Position numbers and translations under genes: made by a program. From Bacteroidaceae bacterium (lineage in GTDB: Bacteria > Bacteroidota > Bacteroidia > Bacteroidales > Bacteroidaceae), in NCBI GenBank assembly GCA_017516885.1, contig JAFXAR010000001.1, positions 1 to 64,000 on the forward strand: a DNA stretch of 64,000 bases. Direction: 5' to 3'. Below, one piece after another: positions 5,733-14,978 of the stretch (its first letter is position 1; every line of letters starts with the position of its first letter). The notes beneath the pieces are model-generated. The model saw nothing but the letters and a program-made list of their open reading frames with translations, searched no databases and was not told where the DNA came from.

Positions 5733-8582
5733 ATGCATAAAATATTTTCCTTTAAGGGGATAACAAGAAACAACAGCCACCTTGCTGCAGCAGAGGGTGA
5801 GTGTCTTGATATTCTTAACATGAGAATGAAGGAGGGCTCGCTTGTTCCTGTTCCTGTTCCTGAAACGGAGGCCGCGCTTGAGTATCCCTATTCCAAAATC
5901 GTGTGGCACGAAATGACCGGACACTATCTCTGCGTTACCGATGACAATGATGCTGTGCTGCACATATACGACAAGGAGTGGAAACCCATTAAGCAGGGCA
6001 GTGCCATGAATCTTTTTCCATTGCTGGCGGGGGTAACTGCAATAGAGCTTCTTGGCTACATTGTGTGCTGTATTACCGGCAGGGGCATGTTCTATCTGCT
6101 TTACGATAATGGAGCGTATAAATGGCTGGGGGAGCGTCCTCCTATGCCTGAACTTAAAATATCGGTTGAGTCAAAGCTGCTGCGCATTGTAACGCCCGAG
6201 GCTTATCACTCGTCGGCTAACAGCAGTTTTGAAAGTTCTTGGGAATACAATGCAAAGGGGTACTTTGACGAATGCATTGCAATGCATAATCAGAACGGAC
6301 GCTTTATTGACAGAGCCCTTTTCCGCTTTGCACTGAGAATGTTCGACGGTTCCTACATCTGTGCCTCTCCTGTGCTCTATGTGAGCGATGAGGAGGTATA
6401 CAGCGAGGTGGCAAGGGACAGCAACAATCTTGTAGCGGAGAATCTTTCGGGGGATTCCTCGGCTAAGTACACTGTGAGTGTGCTTGGCTTCAAGCCTCTG
6501 TTTGCATTTGAAAACCTGAACCTTTATGCCTGGCGCAATATCATAATGAGCATCGACATATTCACAACGGGTTCGATAATGGGCAAGAAGGCCGATGAGT
6601 TCAGGGGCATGAGGTACGATGGCGTTTCGGGCGGGAACAGATATGTGGCTTTTGACAGATACACCGCCAAAAGTCTTGACGAACTTGCCGGAGAAATATC
6701 CTCTGCATCTGTTTTTTATAAGATAGCAGAATACAGCATTGAAGGGAAGCTTGTCGATTCTGTGGATAATGTGTCGCAGACGAATCTTGTGTTGCAGCAG
6801 AGCCTGGCCGATGACAATTCATGCTACTCTTCAATAGCGCCGTCGTGCAGCTATGTGTTTAACAGCAGGCTTCACATTGGCTCGTTGCGCGAATGGTTCA
6901 GCAAAGGGTACGAGCCGTTATTCCTGAATACTCCGCTCGCGCTGAAGCAGCAGATAGGGAAGATAACAGCGGTAACGCGCATAAAGACACTCAGCGGCCA
7001 CTCTGTTGTAAAAAGGGTGTATGAGAACGTGCTGCTGTCAAGGAACAGCAATTTTTATGAATTGCCGGCCTTGCTCTCTTACCCCGATTCAAGGGCATAC
7101 GAAATGGTGCTTTTTGCTCTCATTGACGGCAAGTGCTACAGCAGGACATTTCCTCTTGCCGCCCACCGCTCATTGAATATTGCCCTTTATGTAAACAAGT
7201 GGCACATGGGCCTTAAGGTGTCGGTGAAGGGCTACTTTGCGAAAGGCGCTTCGCTTTATCCTGTGCGCGACGAGGTTATGGCCGAGATGTTTGCCTATAA
7301 AGAGGGTGTTCATGAGGTGGTGTTCAGTGCATCAGCCGGCGAGCTTATGTACAATGGCGAGACTTTCCCTGCAGCGAGGTTTAGCAATATCAGGCTTGTC
7401 CGCGACTATGGCGCTCTTGCCGACGGCGACAAAATTGTATGCACTCTTTTGCGCTGCGATGACAAGGACTCGTACAGCGATGTGCGCAATATATCAATAG
7501 ACAGCAGCTGGAGTGAAATTATAGGAGTGCTTGACTTTGACGAAACAGAGCCTTACGAGGAGCGAAGGAATGTGCTTAAGGTTTCGCCTGCTGACAATCC
7601 GTTTACATTCCCTGCTGCTATGACTTATGCTCCTTCGCAGGGCGAGGTGGTTGCGCTTGCGAGCAATACGGTGGCAATTTCACAGGGACAGTTCGGGCAG
7701 CATCCGCTTTATGTATTCTGCAATGACGGCATTTGGGCCATGGCGGTTGATGCCACCGGTTCAATGGCGTATACAGCCTCTTACCCGCTTTCAAGAGAGA
7801 TATGTGTGAATGCCGATACTGTTTGCGGAGTAGACAGCGGTGTTGTTTTTGCCGGCGAGCAGGGAGTGATGCTGCTGAGCGGAGGGAAAATGCAGCCGCT
7901 GTCGCTGGGCATGGAGGGCGGAGAACCGCTATCGGATATTTCCGGCAACCCTATTGTTTCCAAGCTGTATGGCATGATGGGATTCTCCGGCATGCATGAA
8001 TATGGCAGTTTTAAGGAATATCTGCACGGTGCTGTGGCAGCCTCTCTTCCTTCTCATGGCGAAGTGCTTTTTGCGAACAGGAACTATGGCTTCTGTTATA
8101 TATTTTCGCTGCGCAGCGCCTCATGGAGCAGGGTTGTTGCTGCTGTTTCGGGTTTTGTAAGGAGCAGCTCTTTCCTAAAGGCATTTCAGCCTTACGGCAG
8201 CGGAAGCAAGGTGCTCGTCATGAGCAAGGAGCATTCAGGGAATAACAGCGTGCTGCTGCTGACGCGCCCGCAGACATGGGGTGCAAAACTGCACAAGCGT
8301 ATAATGCAGCTTTTGCTGCACACTTATGCAAAACCTAACCCAATTCAGAATATCATGATGCCTGTTGTTGCATGTTATTTGCTTGGCAGCAACGACGGAG
8401 TGCATTTCGGCCTGATTGCGGGAAAGGAGTGCGACAAAGAGATTCAGGACCTTAAATTCCCTTATTTCCCTACACAGGCCTATAAGTACTATATCTTTGC
8501 TGTATGCGGGCAGTTGGGTACAGGCAGCAGGGTTAGTGGAATTGAGATTGAGATGCAGCCGGCATGGCACAGCAGAATGTAG
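5733..8582 (+). CDS. Large nozzle/stabilisation-like structural protein
   Basis: At 949 residues this is the largest product of the block. It lacks a signal peptide. The N-terminus (KGITRNNSHLAAAEGECLDI) and the overall beta-repeat texture recall podoviral tail nozzle or packaged-DNA stabilisation proteins (P22 gp10-like, or the muzzle protein of crAss-like phages). Near residues 760-810 it has a segment (GEVLFANRN, then CYIFSLRSASWSRV) typical of beta-propeller blades in such proteins. It closes the rightward gene series and is followed by a terminator. Assignment is by texture and gene order; a tail fibre or adsorption protein remains possible. Confidence 0.5.
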   Translation: MHKIFSFKGITRNNSHLAAAEGECLDILNMRMKEGSLVPVPVPETEAALEYPYSKIVWHEMTGHYLCVTDDNDAVLHIYDKEWKPIKQGSAMNLFPLLAGVTAIELLGYIVCCITGRGMFYLLYDNGAYKWLGERPPMPELKISVESKLLRIVTPEAYHSSANSSFESSWEYNAKGYFDECIAMHNQNGRFIDRALFRFALRMFDGSYICASPVLYVSDEEVYSEVARDSNNLVAENLSGDSSAKYTVSVLGFKPLFAFENLNLYAWRNIIMSIDIFTTGSIMGKKADEFRGMRYDGVSGGNRYVAFDRYTAKSLDELAGEISSASVFYKIAEYSIEGKLVDSVDNVSQTNLVLQQSLADDNSCYSSIAPSCSYVFNSRLHIGSLREWFSKGYEPLFLNTPLALKQQIGKITAVTRIKTLSGHSVVKRVYENVLLSRNSNFYELPALLSYPDSRAYEMVLFALIDGKCYSRTFPLAAHRSLNIALYVNKWHMGLKVSVKGYFAKGASLYPVRDEVMAEMFAYKEGVHEVVFSASAGELMYNGETFPAARFSNIRLVRDYGALADGDKIVCTLLRCDDKDSYSDVRNISIDSSWSEIIGVLDFDETEPYEERRNVLKVSPADNPFTFPAAMTYAPSQGEVVALASNTVAISQGQFGQHPLYVFCNDGIWAMAVDATGSMAYTASYPLSREICVNADTVCGVDSGVVFAGEQGVMLLSGGKMQPLSLGMEGGEPLSDISGNPIVSKLYGMMGFSGMHEYGSFKEYLHGAVAASLPSHGEVLFANRNYGFCYIFSLRSASWSRVVAAVSGFVRSSSFLKAFQPYGSGSKVLVMSKEHSGNNSVLLLTRPQTWGAKLHKRIMQLLLHTYAKPNPIQNIMMPVVACYLLGSNDGVHFGLIAGKECDKEIQDLKFPYFPTQAYKYYIFAVCGQLGTGSRVSGIEIEMQPAWHSRM

Positions 8583-8592
8583 ATAAAAAAAT

Positions 8593-8624
8593 AAGACCGC
8601 GTCTAAGGGGAATGGCGCGGTCTT
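8593..8624. terminator. Bidirectional terminator between phage block and addB
   Basis: AAGACCGCG and CGCGGTCTT form a perfect 9-bp stem. On the minus strand the stem is followed by a T-rich run, so it should end the sbcD-sbcC-addA-addB transcript. It can also stop rightward transcription from the phage-like genes. Confidence 0.75.
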
Positions 8625-8630
8625 GTTTCC

Positions 8631-8765
8631 GGATAAACGCTTTTATCCGTTCGGGCATCGACTTTCGCAAGCGGATGCTACCGGAATCTATTACTATGAA
8701 AAACACATAGAGTAAACGCGTTTATGCCAGGCGTTGTTCACAGTCGTTTTGTTAAACAAGGTTAA
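8631..8765. other. Hairpin-rich spacer at right border of phage block
   Basis: Within 135 nt are GGATAAA/TTTATCC (8631-8648), a nested GCATC/GATGC hairpin, the 12-bp palindrome TAAACGCGTTTA (8713-8724) and two direct copies of GTTAAAC near 8751-8765. No gene is seen. It could be a structured 3' region of addB or the scar of an attachment site; no matching copy was found at the left side of the block. Confidence 0.4.
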
Positions 8766-8778
8766 ACGCTGTGGGGCG

Positions 8779-11733
8779 CTATTTTCTGCATAGTGCCCTG
8801 TACTCGCATTTTTCGCATTTATCCTCATCATCGGTTGGCGTAAACTGCAATGACGAGTCAAAAATCTCCTCAAGCACTGCTTTCAGCCTTACGAGGTACT
8901 CCTCTTTTATTGCTGTAATGTCGGTAACTGGTTTCTTCAGTACATCAATAATGAAATCCTCTCTCTTCTCCTTGCTGCTGTTGCTCACATACAGCAATGA
9001 GGGTGCAATCTCCTTTGCTCCGCACTCAACGGTTCTCCTCAGCCACTCCGGCGTATCTTCTGTAACGTCCTCCTTAATCATGTCGTCAATTAAAGAGGAG
9101 TAGAGGAATGCCTGTATTCTGTTTCCGGCCGAGAGAATATTATGTGCAAACAGGTCGTCCAGCGAAGTCTTTGTTTCGGGGTGGGTGCTGCCGGTCTTGT
9201 AGTCAAGAATGTTCAATGTGTTGCCCTTGGCGTCAATGCGGTCAATCTTTCCTCCTATGCAGGTATTAACATCGCCCTCTTTTCTTTTGACTGTATAGGG
9301 CACTTTTATCTCAATCTCGCTGCCTATGTATGTGAATGGCGCATATTCATAGTCGAGCTTGAGCGTGTGCAGAAGAAAGTGATGCAGCACGCCGCGGTTA
9401 ATGAACTGCTCGCCGTTGTATTCAACGCGCCCGTCTTTGAAGAAGTTCTTCTTGAACGACTTGTCAATGTAGTCGAACAGCAGCGCCTCGTTCTGTATGT
9501 AGTATTCAAGCGCGGTTTTTGTTATTGTGCCCTTGCCCTTTTGCGACAGTTCTCCGTATAGAAGCTCGGCTGCATAGTGGAATATATTTCCAAAGTCATA
9601 GTTCTGCACCTCTTCGCTTACTTCGTCGGGTTTCTTTATTCCCAGTACATAGTAGTAGAAGAACGAGAGCCCGCAGCGCAGATACTTGTTTATTGCCGAT
9701 GGGGTAATGTATCTGGTGTTGCCATATTTGTCTGTCCCGGTAAAGCGGCTGCATAGCCTCTCCATTACATCGGGTGTCTTTTCTACTCCCTTGTTTTCAA
9801 AGGTGCTGTTGTTCTGGTGCGCACCCAATGTGCAGCGCTCAATTTCGTAGATGTTGCTGCCAAGCAGCTGCAAAATGTAGCGCGAGCATTCACCGCGTGT
9901 TTTGCTGTCGCTGGAACTGTTGTAAACAAGGGTGATGTTCTCGGCGCGCTGCATCAGGCGGTAAAAGTAGTAGGCATAGATTGAGTCGCGGTGCTCGCTC
10001 AATGTCAGTCCGAATGCGCGCCGGAGATTATAGGGAATATATGAGTTCTCCGAACTCTTCTTTGGCAGGTTGCCTTCGTTCACGCCAAGCAGTATTATGT
10101 TTTTAAAGTCGAGGTTGCGCGTCTCAAGCAGTCCCATAATCTGCAGTCCTATAAGCGGCTCGCCATGGAAAGGCATGCTCATCATGGATATTGCCTTTGT
10201 GAACAGGCGGCCGATGGTTGTCTGTTTCATGGTGAGCTCGCCGCTGTCAAGAAGGCATATTATGCGCTGCACCTGTGTATATGCTTTGTATATGGCTTCG
10301 CAGAAGAGCTTTTCGTACATCTTCATCTTTTCCCTTGGAGAGCTTGAGAAACTGTTTCCAATGGCTTTTATGGTGTTTCCAATGGCTGTGAACCACTCCT
10401 TTGTGTCGGTTATGCGCCTGAAGATGCCTGAAAGGAATTCGTCTTTGCAGAGCATTGCTTCATCGGGGAAGAATACCTTGTTGTCAAGCAGCTCCTTATG
10501 CAGGGCGGTGGCGTTGGCGCTGCAACGCTTTACATAAGGGTGGCAGAGTATCTCGTTTACTATAGTGTGCGTGAAGGATTTGTGCTTATCGCTCCAGCAG
10601 CGTGTCTGAAGGTCAACGAGCAGTTTGGAGAGCGTAAATATTGGGGTTTGTGATACCGGGAATCCCATTGTAATGTTCATCTGCTCTATGGTCCTGCCGT
10701 TGATTTCAGGAGGTATTGTGTGCAGCACCGGTTCAAGCATTGTCTCGTCGCATAGGATTACTGCTGTCTCAACTTCATCCTCTGTCATATTCTGGCTGAG
10801 CCATGTTGAAAGGTAGCGTGCCTGAATGCTGTCGTTGCTCGAATCAATTACTCTTACTTTCTTCTTTCCGCAGAGGTTGCTGAAGTTTTCATTGCCTAGC
10901 TCGTTGGGGAAGTCTTTCAGGTTCATGCGCATGAAAAGTCCGGCCTCATGTGCGGCATTTGATGTGTAGTAGGTGTCGTAGTCCCAATAGAACAGCGCCT
11001 TGCCGGCCTTCTTTACAATATGGAACATTTTTTTCTCAACATCGTTGAGCGCATTGAATCCCACGAATATATATTTATTGTGCTTGAGCACAATTTTCTC
11101 CTCGTTCTCAATCACGTCGCGGAAGAGCATGCCTTCGTATGCTATGCGCTCGCGGCGGAGTGTTTCCTTAAAGTTTGTGTATATTGAATAGAGCCTTTCC
11201 CAAAGGTCAAGGAACTTCTGCTTTGCTTCGCTTTTGTTTTCGGGGTTGAAGTTCTTGAAGAAGCGTGCAATTGATTCGGCCTGCTCCTTGTCAAGAATAT
11301 CCTTTGCTGTGCCCATCTCCTTGAGGTCCTTTATGTTGGAGAACAGCTGTGCGGCATTTACAAGCTGCTTGTCAATGTCGTCAAAGTCTTTTATGAGCAT
11401 CTCGCCCCAGTAGTAGAAGCTGTCAATGCTCTCTATGCTTTTTTCGTACTCCTCCTGGCTCTCGTTCTCACGCTTTGGGCGAATGTACTCCTTGTAGAGC
11501 TTGCTGACAAGAAGAATGGGGTCGCCTGCGGTCAGGTCGCTGTTCTGCTGGAACAGTTCGTTTATGGTCATGTAGCGCGGACTCCACATTGGCTTGCCGC
11601 CGTTGCACTCAATGAGGTACTTGCTGAAGAAGAGGCTGGCTCTCTTGTTCGGGAACACTATAGCCGTATCCTCAAGATGTCCGTTGGATTTTCTGTATAT
11701 GTCTTCTGCAACTGATTTTAAAAATGGTTTCAT
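8779..11733 (-). CDS. addB: AddB-like PD-(D/E)XK nuclease subunit
   Basis: This 984-residue protein pairs with the AddA-like helicase encoded just upstream, sharing a 4-nt overlap. It lacks a good Walker A motif at the N-terminus (FPNKRASLFFSKYL), as expected for a structural helicase-like fold. The C-terminal nuclease carries GGKIDRID...ILDYKTG (about 827-848), with the Asp and the Asp-x-Lys that coordinate metal. Cys residues at about 973, 976 and 982 (CEKC...C), plus one earlier Cys in YLRCGLSFFYYY, match the iron-sulphur staple of AddB nucleases. It should process double-strand ends for recombination and degrade foreign linear DNA. Bacteroidota versions are diverged from Bacillus AddB. 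Confidence 0.85.
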   Translation of the reverse strand: MKPFLKSVAEDIYRKSNGHLEDTAIVFPNKRASLFFSKYLIECNGGKPMWSPRYMTINELFQQNSDLTAGDPILLVSKLYKEYIRPKRENESQEEYEKSIESIDSFYYWGEMLIKDFDDIDKQLVNAAQLFSNIKDLKEMGTAKDILDKEQAESIARFFKNFNPENKSEAKQKFLDLWERLYSIYTNFKETLRRERIAYEGMLFRDVIENEEKIVLKHNKYIFVGFNALNDVEKKMFHIVKKAGKALFYWDYDTYYTSNAAHEAGLFMRMNLKDFPNELGNENFSNLCGKKKVRVIDSSNDSIQARYLSTWLSQNMTEDEVETAVILCDETMLEPVLHTIPPEINGRTIEQMNITMGFPVSQTPIFTLSKLLVDLQTRCWSDKHKSFTHTIVNEILCHPYVKRCSANATALHKELLDNKVFFPDEAMLCKDEFLSGIFRRITDTKEWFTAIGNTIKAIGNSFSSSPREKMKMYEKLFCEAIYKAYTQVQRIICLLDSGELTMKQTTIGRLFTKAISMMSMPFHGEPLIGLQIMGLLETRNLDFKNIILLGVNEGNLPKKSSENSYIPYNLRRAFGLTLSEHRDSIYAYYFYRLMQRAENITLVYNSSSDSKTRGECSRYILQLLGSNIYEIERCTLGAHQNNSTFENKGVEKTPDVMERLCSRFTGTDKYGNTRYITPSAINKYLRCGLSFFYYYVLGIKKPDEVSEEVQNYDFGNIFHYAAELLYGELSQKGKGTITKTALEYYIQNEALLFDYIDKSFKKNFFKDGRVEYNGEQFINRGVLHHFLLHTLKLDYEYAPFTYIGSEIEIKVPYTVKRKEGDVNTCIGGKIDRIDAKGNTLNILDYKTGSTHPETKTSLDDLFAHNILSAGNRIQAFLYSSLIDDMIKEDVTEDTPEWLRRTVECGAKEIAPSLLYVSNSSKEKREDFIIDVLKKPVTDITAIKEEYLVRLKAVLEEIFDSSLQFTPTDDEDKCEKCEYRALCRK

Positions 11734-14700
11734 AGTGTTACCGGTTTAATGCTGTTCTTGTAAACGTACCACAAATATCCTTTTATGTCGGTATATCCCA
11801 ATTCCTTGAGAAGCTCCATGTATTTGCGTACCTGATCGTTGTATTTTTCGTCTTCGCGTCCGAACTTGTAGTCGACAACAATGGCCTCGCTGCCTTTTAT
11901 CATTACGCGGTCGGGGCGGCGGCTCTTGCCGCCGTCTGCTCCCAGAATGGCACATTCGTTGTAAAGCGTGTATGTGCCGTTGAACCAGTTCTTCACTTTG
12001 GGGTTTGAAAGGGCGCGCTCTACCAGTCCCTCTATTTTTCCGTACTGCTTTGCGGTGGTTATAAGCCCTTCGGTCATAATGCGGTCAAGAGTTCTGCTTA
12101 CATCGTCTCCAGTTTCAATGCCCTGCATAACAAGGTGCAGCAGTTTTCCCTCCTCAATGTAGTCGTACTGCTTTTTATCCTCTTCATTTTCTGCGAGGAA
12201 ATTTTCAAGCTCGTTCGATTGGCAGAAGGTAATGTTGCTGTCGTAGTAGACGAACGGCTGCTCAAACAGTGTGCTTTCTGCCTCGAACGGATTGTCGTTC
12301 TTTTCGCGCTTCTCCTTTTCGGCGGCCTTCTCCTTTTCGCTCTTTATTTCGCTGGGTACTATTGAACCGTAGGTGAATATTCCGCGTCGTTCGTCGTATG
12401 CGGAATCTTCAAGAACGGTCATGTTTGCGATTATGCTGTTTATCAGCTTTGTCACATTCTCTCCTCGTCCGCCATTGCTGTTGGTGAAGAGTATGAGGTT
12501 GCTCTTGGCTCTTGTTGTTGCCACATAAAGGATGTTGAGGTTGTCTACAATTTGATAAAGATACTCTTTGTAGTAGTCATTGCTGAAGATTGATTCAGTC
12601 ATCTCCTTTTTGGTTGTTATTGGCAGAAGGCAGAGCGAATTGTATGGGGCTTCGTTGGGCTCGCACCAGAGCAGTGTGCCGCTCTCGCCGGTAAGCGGCC
12701 AGTCGCAGAGCGGTATTATTACGGTGTGGAATTCAAGTCCCTTGGAACTGTGCACAGTCATTATGCGTACACTGTCGGCATTCTCCGAAGGGATGCACTT
12801 TTCGCTAATGCTCTCGTCCCATGCTGCGAGGAAATTGTTAATGTCACCGCTGCGGGTGCTTATGTATTTCGACAGCTCGTCAAGGAAGGCGTATATATAG
12901 GCCTCCTCGTCTTTTACAATGCTTTCTCCCTCGCCGGCGCTTGAGAGGTTGAGAAGTGCAATAATCTGTTCCACGAGTTCATACAGCGGCAGTTCCTTTA
13001 AAATTTCGAGCTTGCCTGCAAGTTCCCCGGGCAGATGGCGGGTGACTGGCTCGCCGGCAATGTCCTCATTAAGCACGGATTTTACCGCCACTTCGCTGTA
13101 GAGGCGGGCAAGGTTTGTTGCGTTTATCGTGTCCTCAGGTGTTGCAATGTACCGCAATGCCGCAACTACAAGCGTTACAGCAAGCGATGAGGATAGCTTG
13201 TATGCCTCGTCCGATATAATCTTGAGATTGGGGAACTCCTTTCTGAACTCATCGACAATCTTTGTTATGACCTCCTTTTTCTTGCGCAGCAGAATTGTTA
13301 TATCCTTGGGCGCAATCCCCTTTTCTTCTATGAGGGTGTGCAATGTGGCCATCAGCTCTCTTGTTGAAGCGTCAATGAACTTTTCCTCATTTGTGTCATA
13401 TTCAATCTTGCGTATTTCGGCGTATCCGCGCTGGGGCCTGTCCTTTTCCGGCACGGCCTGTCCAACATCGGAATATGCCTGTGCTATTTCGGCAACTCCT
13501 GCCGCGCCAATGATTTTGTCGTAGCTTGCGGTGATTGATGCAATGGCATTCTTGTAGAGCCTGTTGTTGAAGTTGATGATTCTGCGGTCGCTGCGGTAGT
13601 TTGTCGATTTGAACACCTCGCCATCGCACATTGCATCCTGCGATGCGAATGTTATTGTGCCTTCGTTGAACTCTTTGCCAATATTGTTCATAATGTTCCA
13701 GTCGCTGTTGCGCCAGCGGTATATTGACTGCTTAACGTCGCCTACGATAAGATTGAAGTTGCCGCGTGCAAGCACCTCTTCAAGCAGAACCTTGAAGCAG
13801 GTCCATTGCAGTTTTGAGGTGTCTTGGAACTCGTCAATGAATATGTGGTTAATCTCTGTTCCTATTTTTTCAAATATGAATGTGGCGTTCTTCTCAATCA
13901 TGGCGCTCAGCAGATGGCTGGTTTCGGCAAGCAGGAATCTGTTCTCCCGCGCATTCTCTTCCTGCAGTGTTTCGGCAATGTTGTTGAGCATTCCAAGCTG
14001 GTGGTAGTGGCGCAGCGAGAATTCGCAATTCAGCTTCTCCCTGTAGAGCGGAATGGCTTCCGCTATCAATGCCGCAACCTTCTCGCTCTCCTTGAACTTT
14101 GAACCTTTGGACGGAATCTTTTCCGGCGTGTACGCCAGTTTTGCCTTTGCCTCCTTCCATCCATCGATTATGCCGTTGCTCATTTTTGTGAAGTTGTTCC
14201 ATATTCCGTTCTGGCCTCCGGTAAAGTCCTTCTCGGTGAAGCCTTCGGCGAGAGTAAAGAAATCTCTTCCTATTCTCTTGGCCTTTGCCACAATCTCCTC
14301 GTAGTGCCTGTTTACAGTGTTGTAGAATTTGTGCAGCGCCTCGCCGTTGTTCTTCTCAATCTCCTTTCGCAGCTGGTCGCCGCGCTGCTGATACTCCTCG
14401 CTAAGCAGATTTTCCGAGAACTCCTTAATGCTTTCGTTCACTCTCCATGCCTTGCCCTCTTTCAGGCGCTCTTCAATGTATCTGATTACCTGTGCAATGT
14501 CGGCTGTGTCAGGCTCAAGGTTCTTAATGAATGTGTCGACGGCGTTGTTGAGCATCTCCTTGCCCTCGAGTGATATTTCCATGTCGCCGCCCAAGTCAAG
14601 TTCCTTTGCAAGGCTTCGCAGCACCGACTGGAAAAAAGCGTCAATTGTTTGAATGCGGAAGTGTCCGTAATCGTGCATAAGCAGCTCAAATGCCTTTTTT

Positions 14701-14975
14701 GCGTTAGCCATAATTTGCTCCTGTGAATAGCCGGGCATCTGCTTGACGAGCTTTTCCATGTAGTCGCTTGCGCTCTTTGAATTGTGGGCTATTCCGTAGA
14801 GTTTGCTCAGAATGCGCTCCTTCATTTCGCCTGTGGCCTTGTTGGTAAATGTTACAGCAAGGATGCTCCTGTATGCTCCCGGGTTCTCGACAAGCAGCTT
14901 TATGTACTCTAATGCCAGGGTAAATGTCTTGCCCGAACCTGCCGATGCACGGTATATCTTTAGTACTCTTTCCAT
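11730..14975 (-). CDS. addA: AddA-like UvrD helicase-nuclease
   Basis: The 1081-residue protein is a superfamily 1A helicase with a C-terminal nuclease. Walker A is ASAGSGKT (10-17), Walker B is FIDEFQD (near 370), and helicase motif TVHSSKGLEF is visible further on. The C-terminus has a RecB-type nuclease core (RPDRVM...AIVVDYKFG, about 1015-1040). It should translocate 3'-5' on DNA ends and cut one strand, together with AddB. The ATG overlaps nothing upstream but lies 3 nt after the sbcC stop, so the four genes are one operon. Length is close to other Bacteroidota UvrD/AddA proteins. Confidence 0.88.
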   Translation of the reverse strand: MERVLKIYRASAGSGKTFTLALEYIKLLVENPGAYRSILAVTFTNKATGEMKERILSKLYGIAHNSKSASDYMEKLVKQMPGYSQEQIMANAKKAFELLMHDYGHFRIQTIDAFFQSVLRSLAKELDLGGDMEISLEGKEMLNNAVDTFIKNLEPDTADIAQVIRYIEERLKEGKAWRVNESIKEFSENLLSEEYQQRGDQLRKEIEKNNGEALHKFYNTVNRHYEEIVAKAKRIGRDFFTLAEGFTEKDFTGGQNGIWNNFTKMSNGIIDGWKEAKAKLAYTPEKIPSKGSKFKESEKVAALIAEAIPLYREKLNCEFSLRHYHQLGMLNNIAETLQEENARENRFLLAETSHLLSAMIEKNATFIFEKIGTEINHIFIDEFQDTSKLQWTCFKVLLEEVLARGNFNLIVGDVKQSIYRWRNSDWNIMNNIGKEFNEGTITFASQDAMCDGEVFKSTNYRSDRRIINFNNRLYKNAIASITASYDKIIGAAGVAEIAQAYSDVGQAVPEKDRPQRGYAEIRKIEYDTNEEKFIDASTRELMATLHTLIEEKGIAPKDITILLRKKKEVITKIVDEFRKEFPNLKIISDEAYKLSSSLAVTLVVAALRYIATPEDTINATNLARLYSEVAVKSVLNEDIAGEPVTRHLPGELAGKLEILKELPLYELVEQIIALLNLSSAGEGESIVKDEEAYIYAFLDELSKYISTRSGDINNFLAAWDESISEKCIPSENADSVRIMTVHSSKGLEFHTVIIPLCDWPLTGESGTLLWCEPNEAPYNSLCLLPITTKKEMTESIFSNDYYKEYLYQIVDNLNILYVATTRAKSNLILFTNSNGGRGENVTKLINSIIANMTVLEDSAYDERRGIFTYGSIVPSEIKSEKEKAAEKEKREKNDNPFEAESTLFEQPFVYYDSNITFCQSNELENFLAENEEDKKQYDYIEEGKLLHLVMQGIETGDDVSRTLDRIMTEGLITTAKQYGKIEGLVERALSNPKVKNWFNGTYTLYNECAILGADGGKSRRPDRVMIKGSEAIVVDYKFGREDEKYNDQVRKYMELLKELGYTDIKGYLWYVYKNSIKPVTL

Positions 14976-14978
14976 ATA

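Noticed and set aside
8631..8700. tRNA-like fold in the hairpin-rich spacer
   Set aside because: The stems do not give an acceptor arm, T-loop or anticodon arm of proper lengths.
8745..8765. GTTAAAC repeats resembling integron attC core sites or a XerD dif arm
   Set aside because: No matching partner arm, no integrase gene and no cassette structure were found, and seven-base matches are too short to support either.
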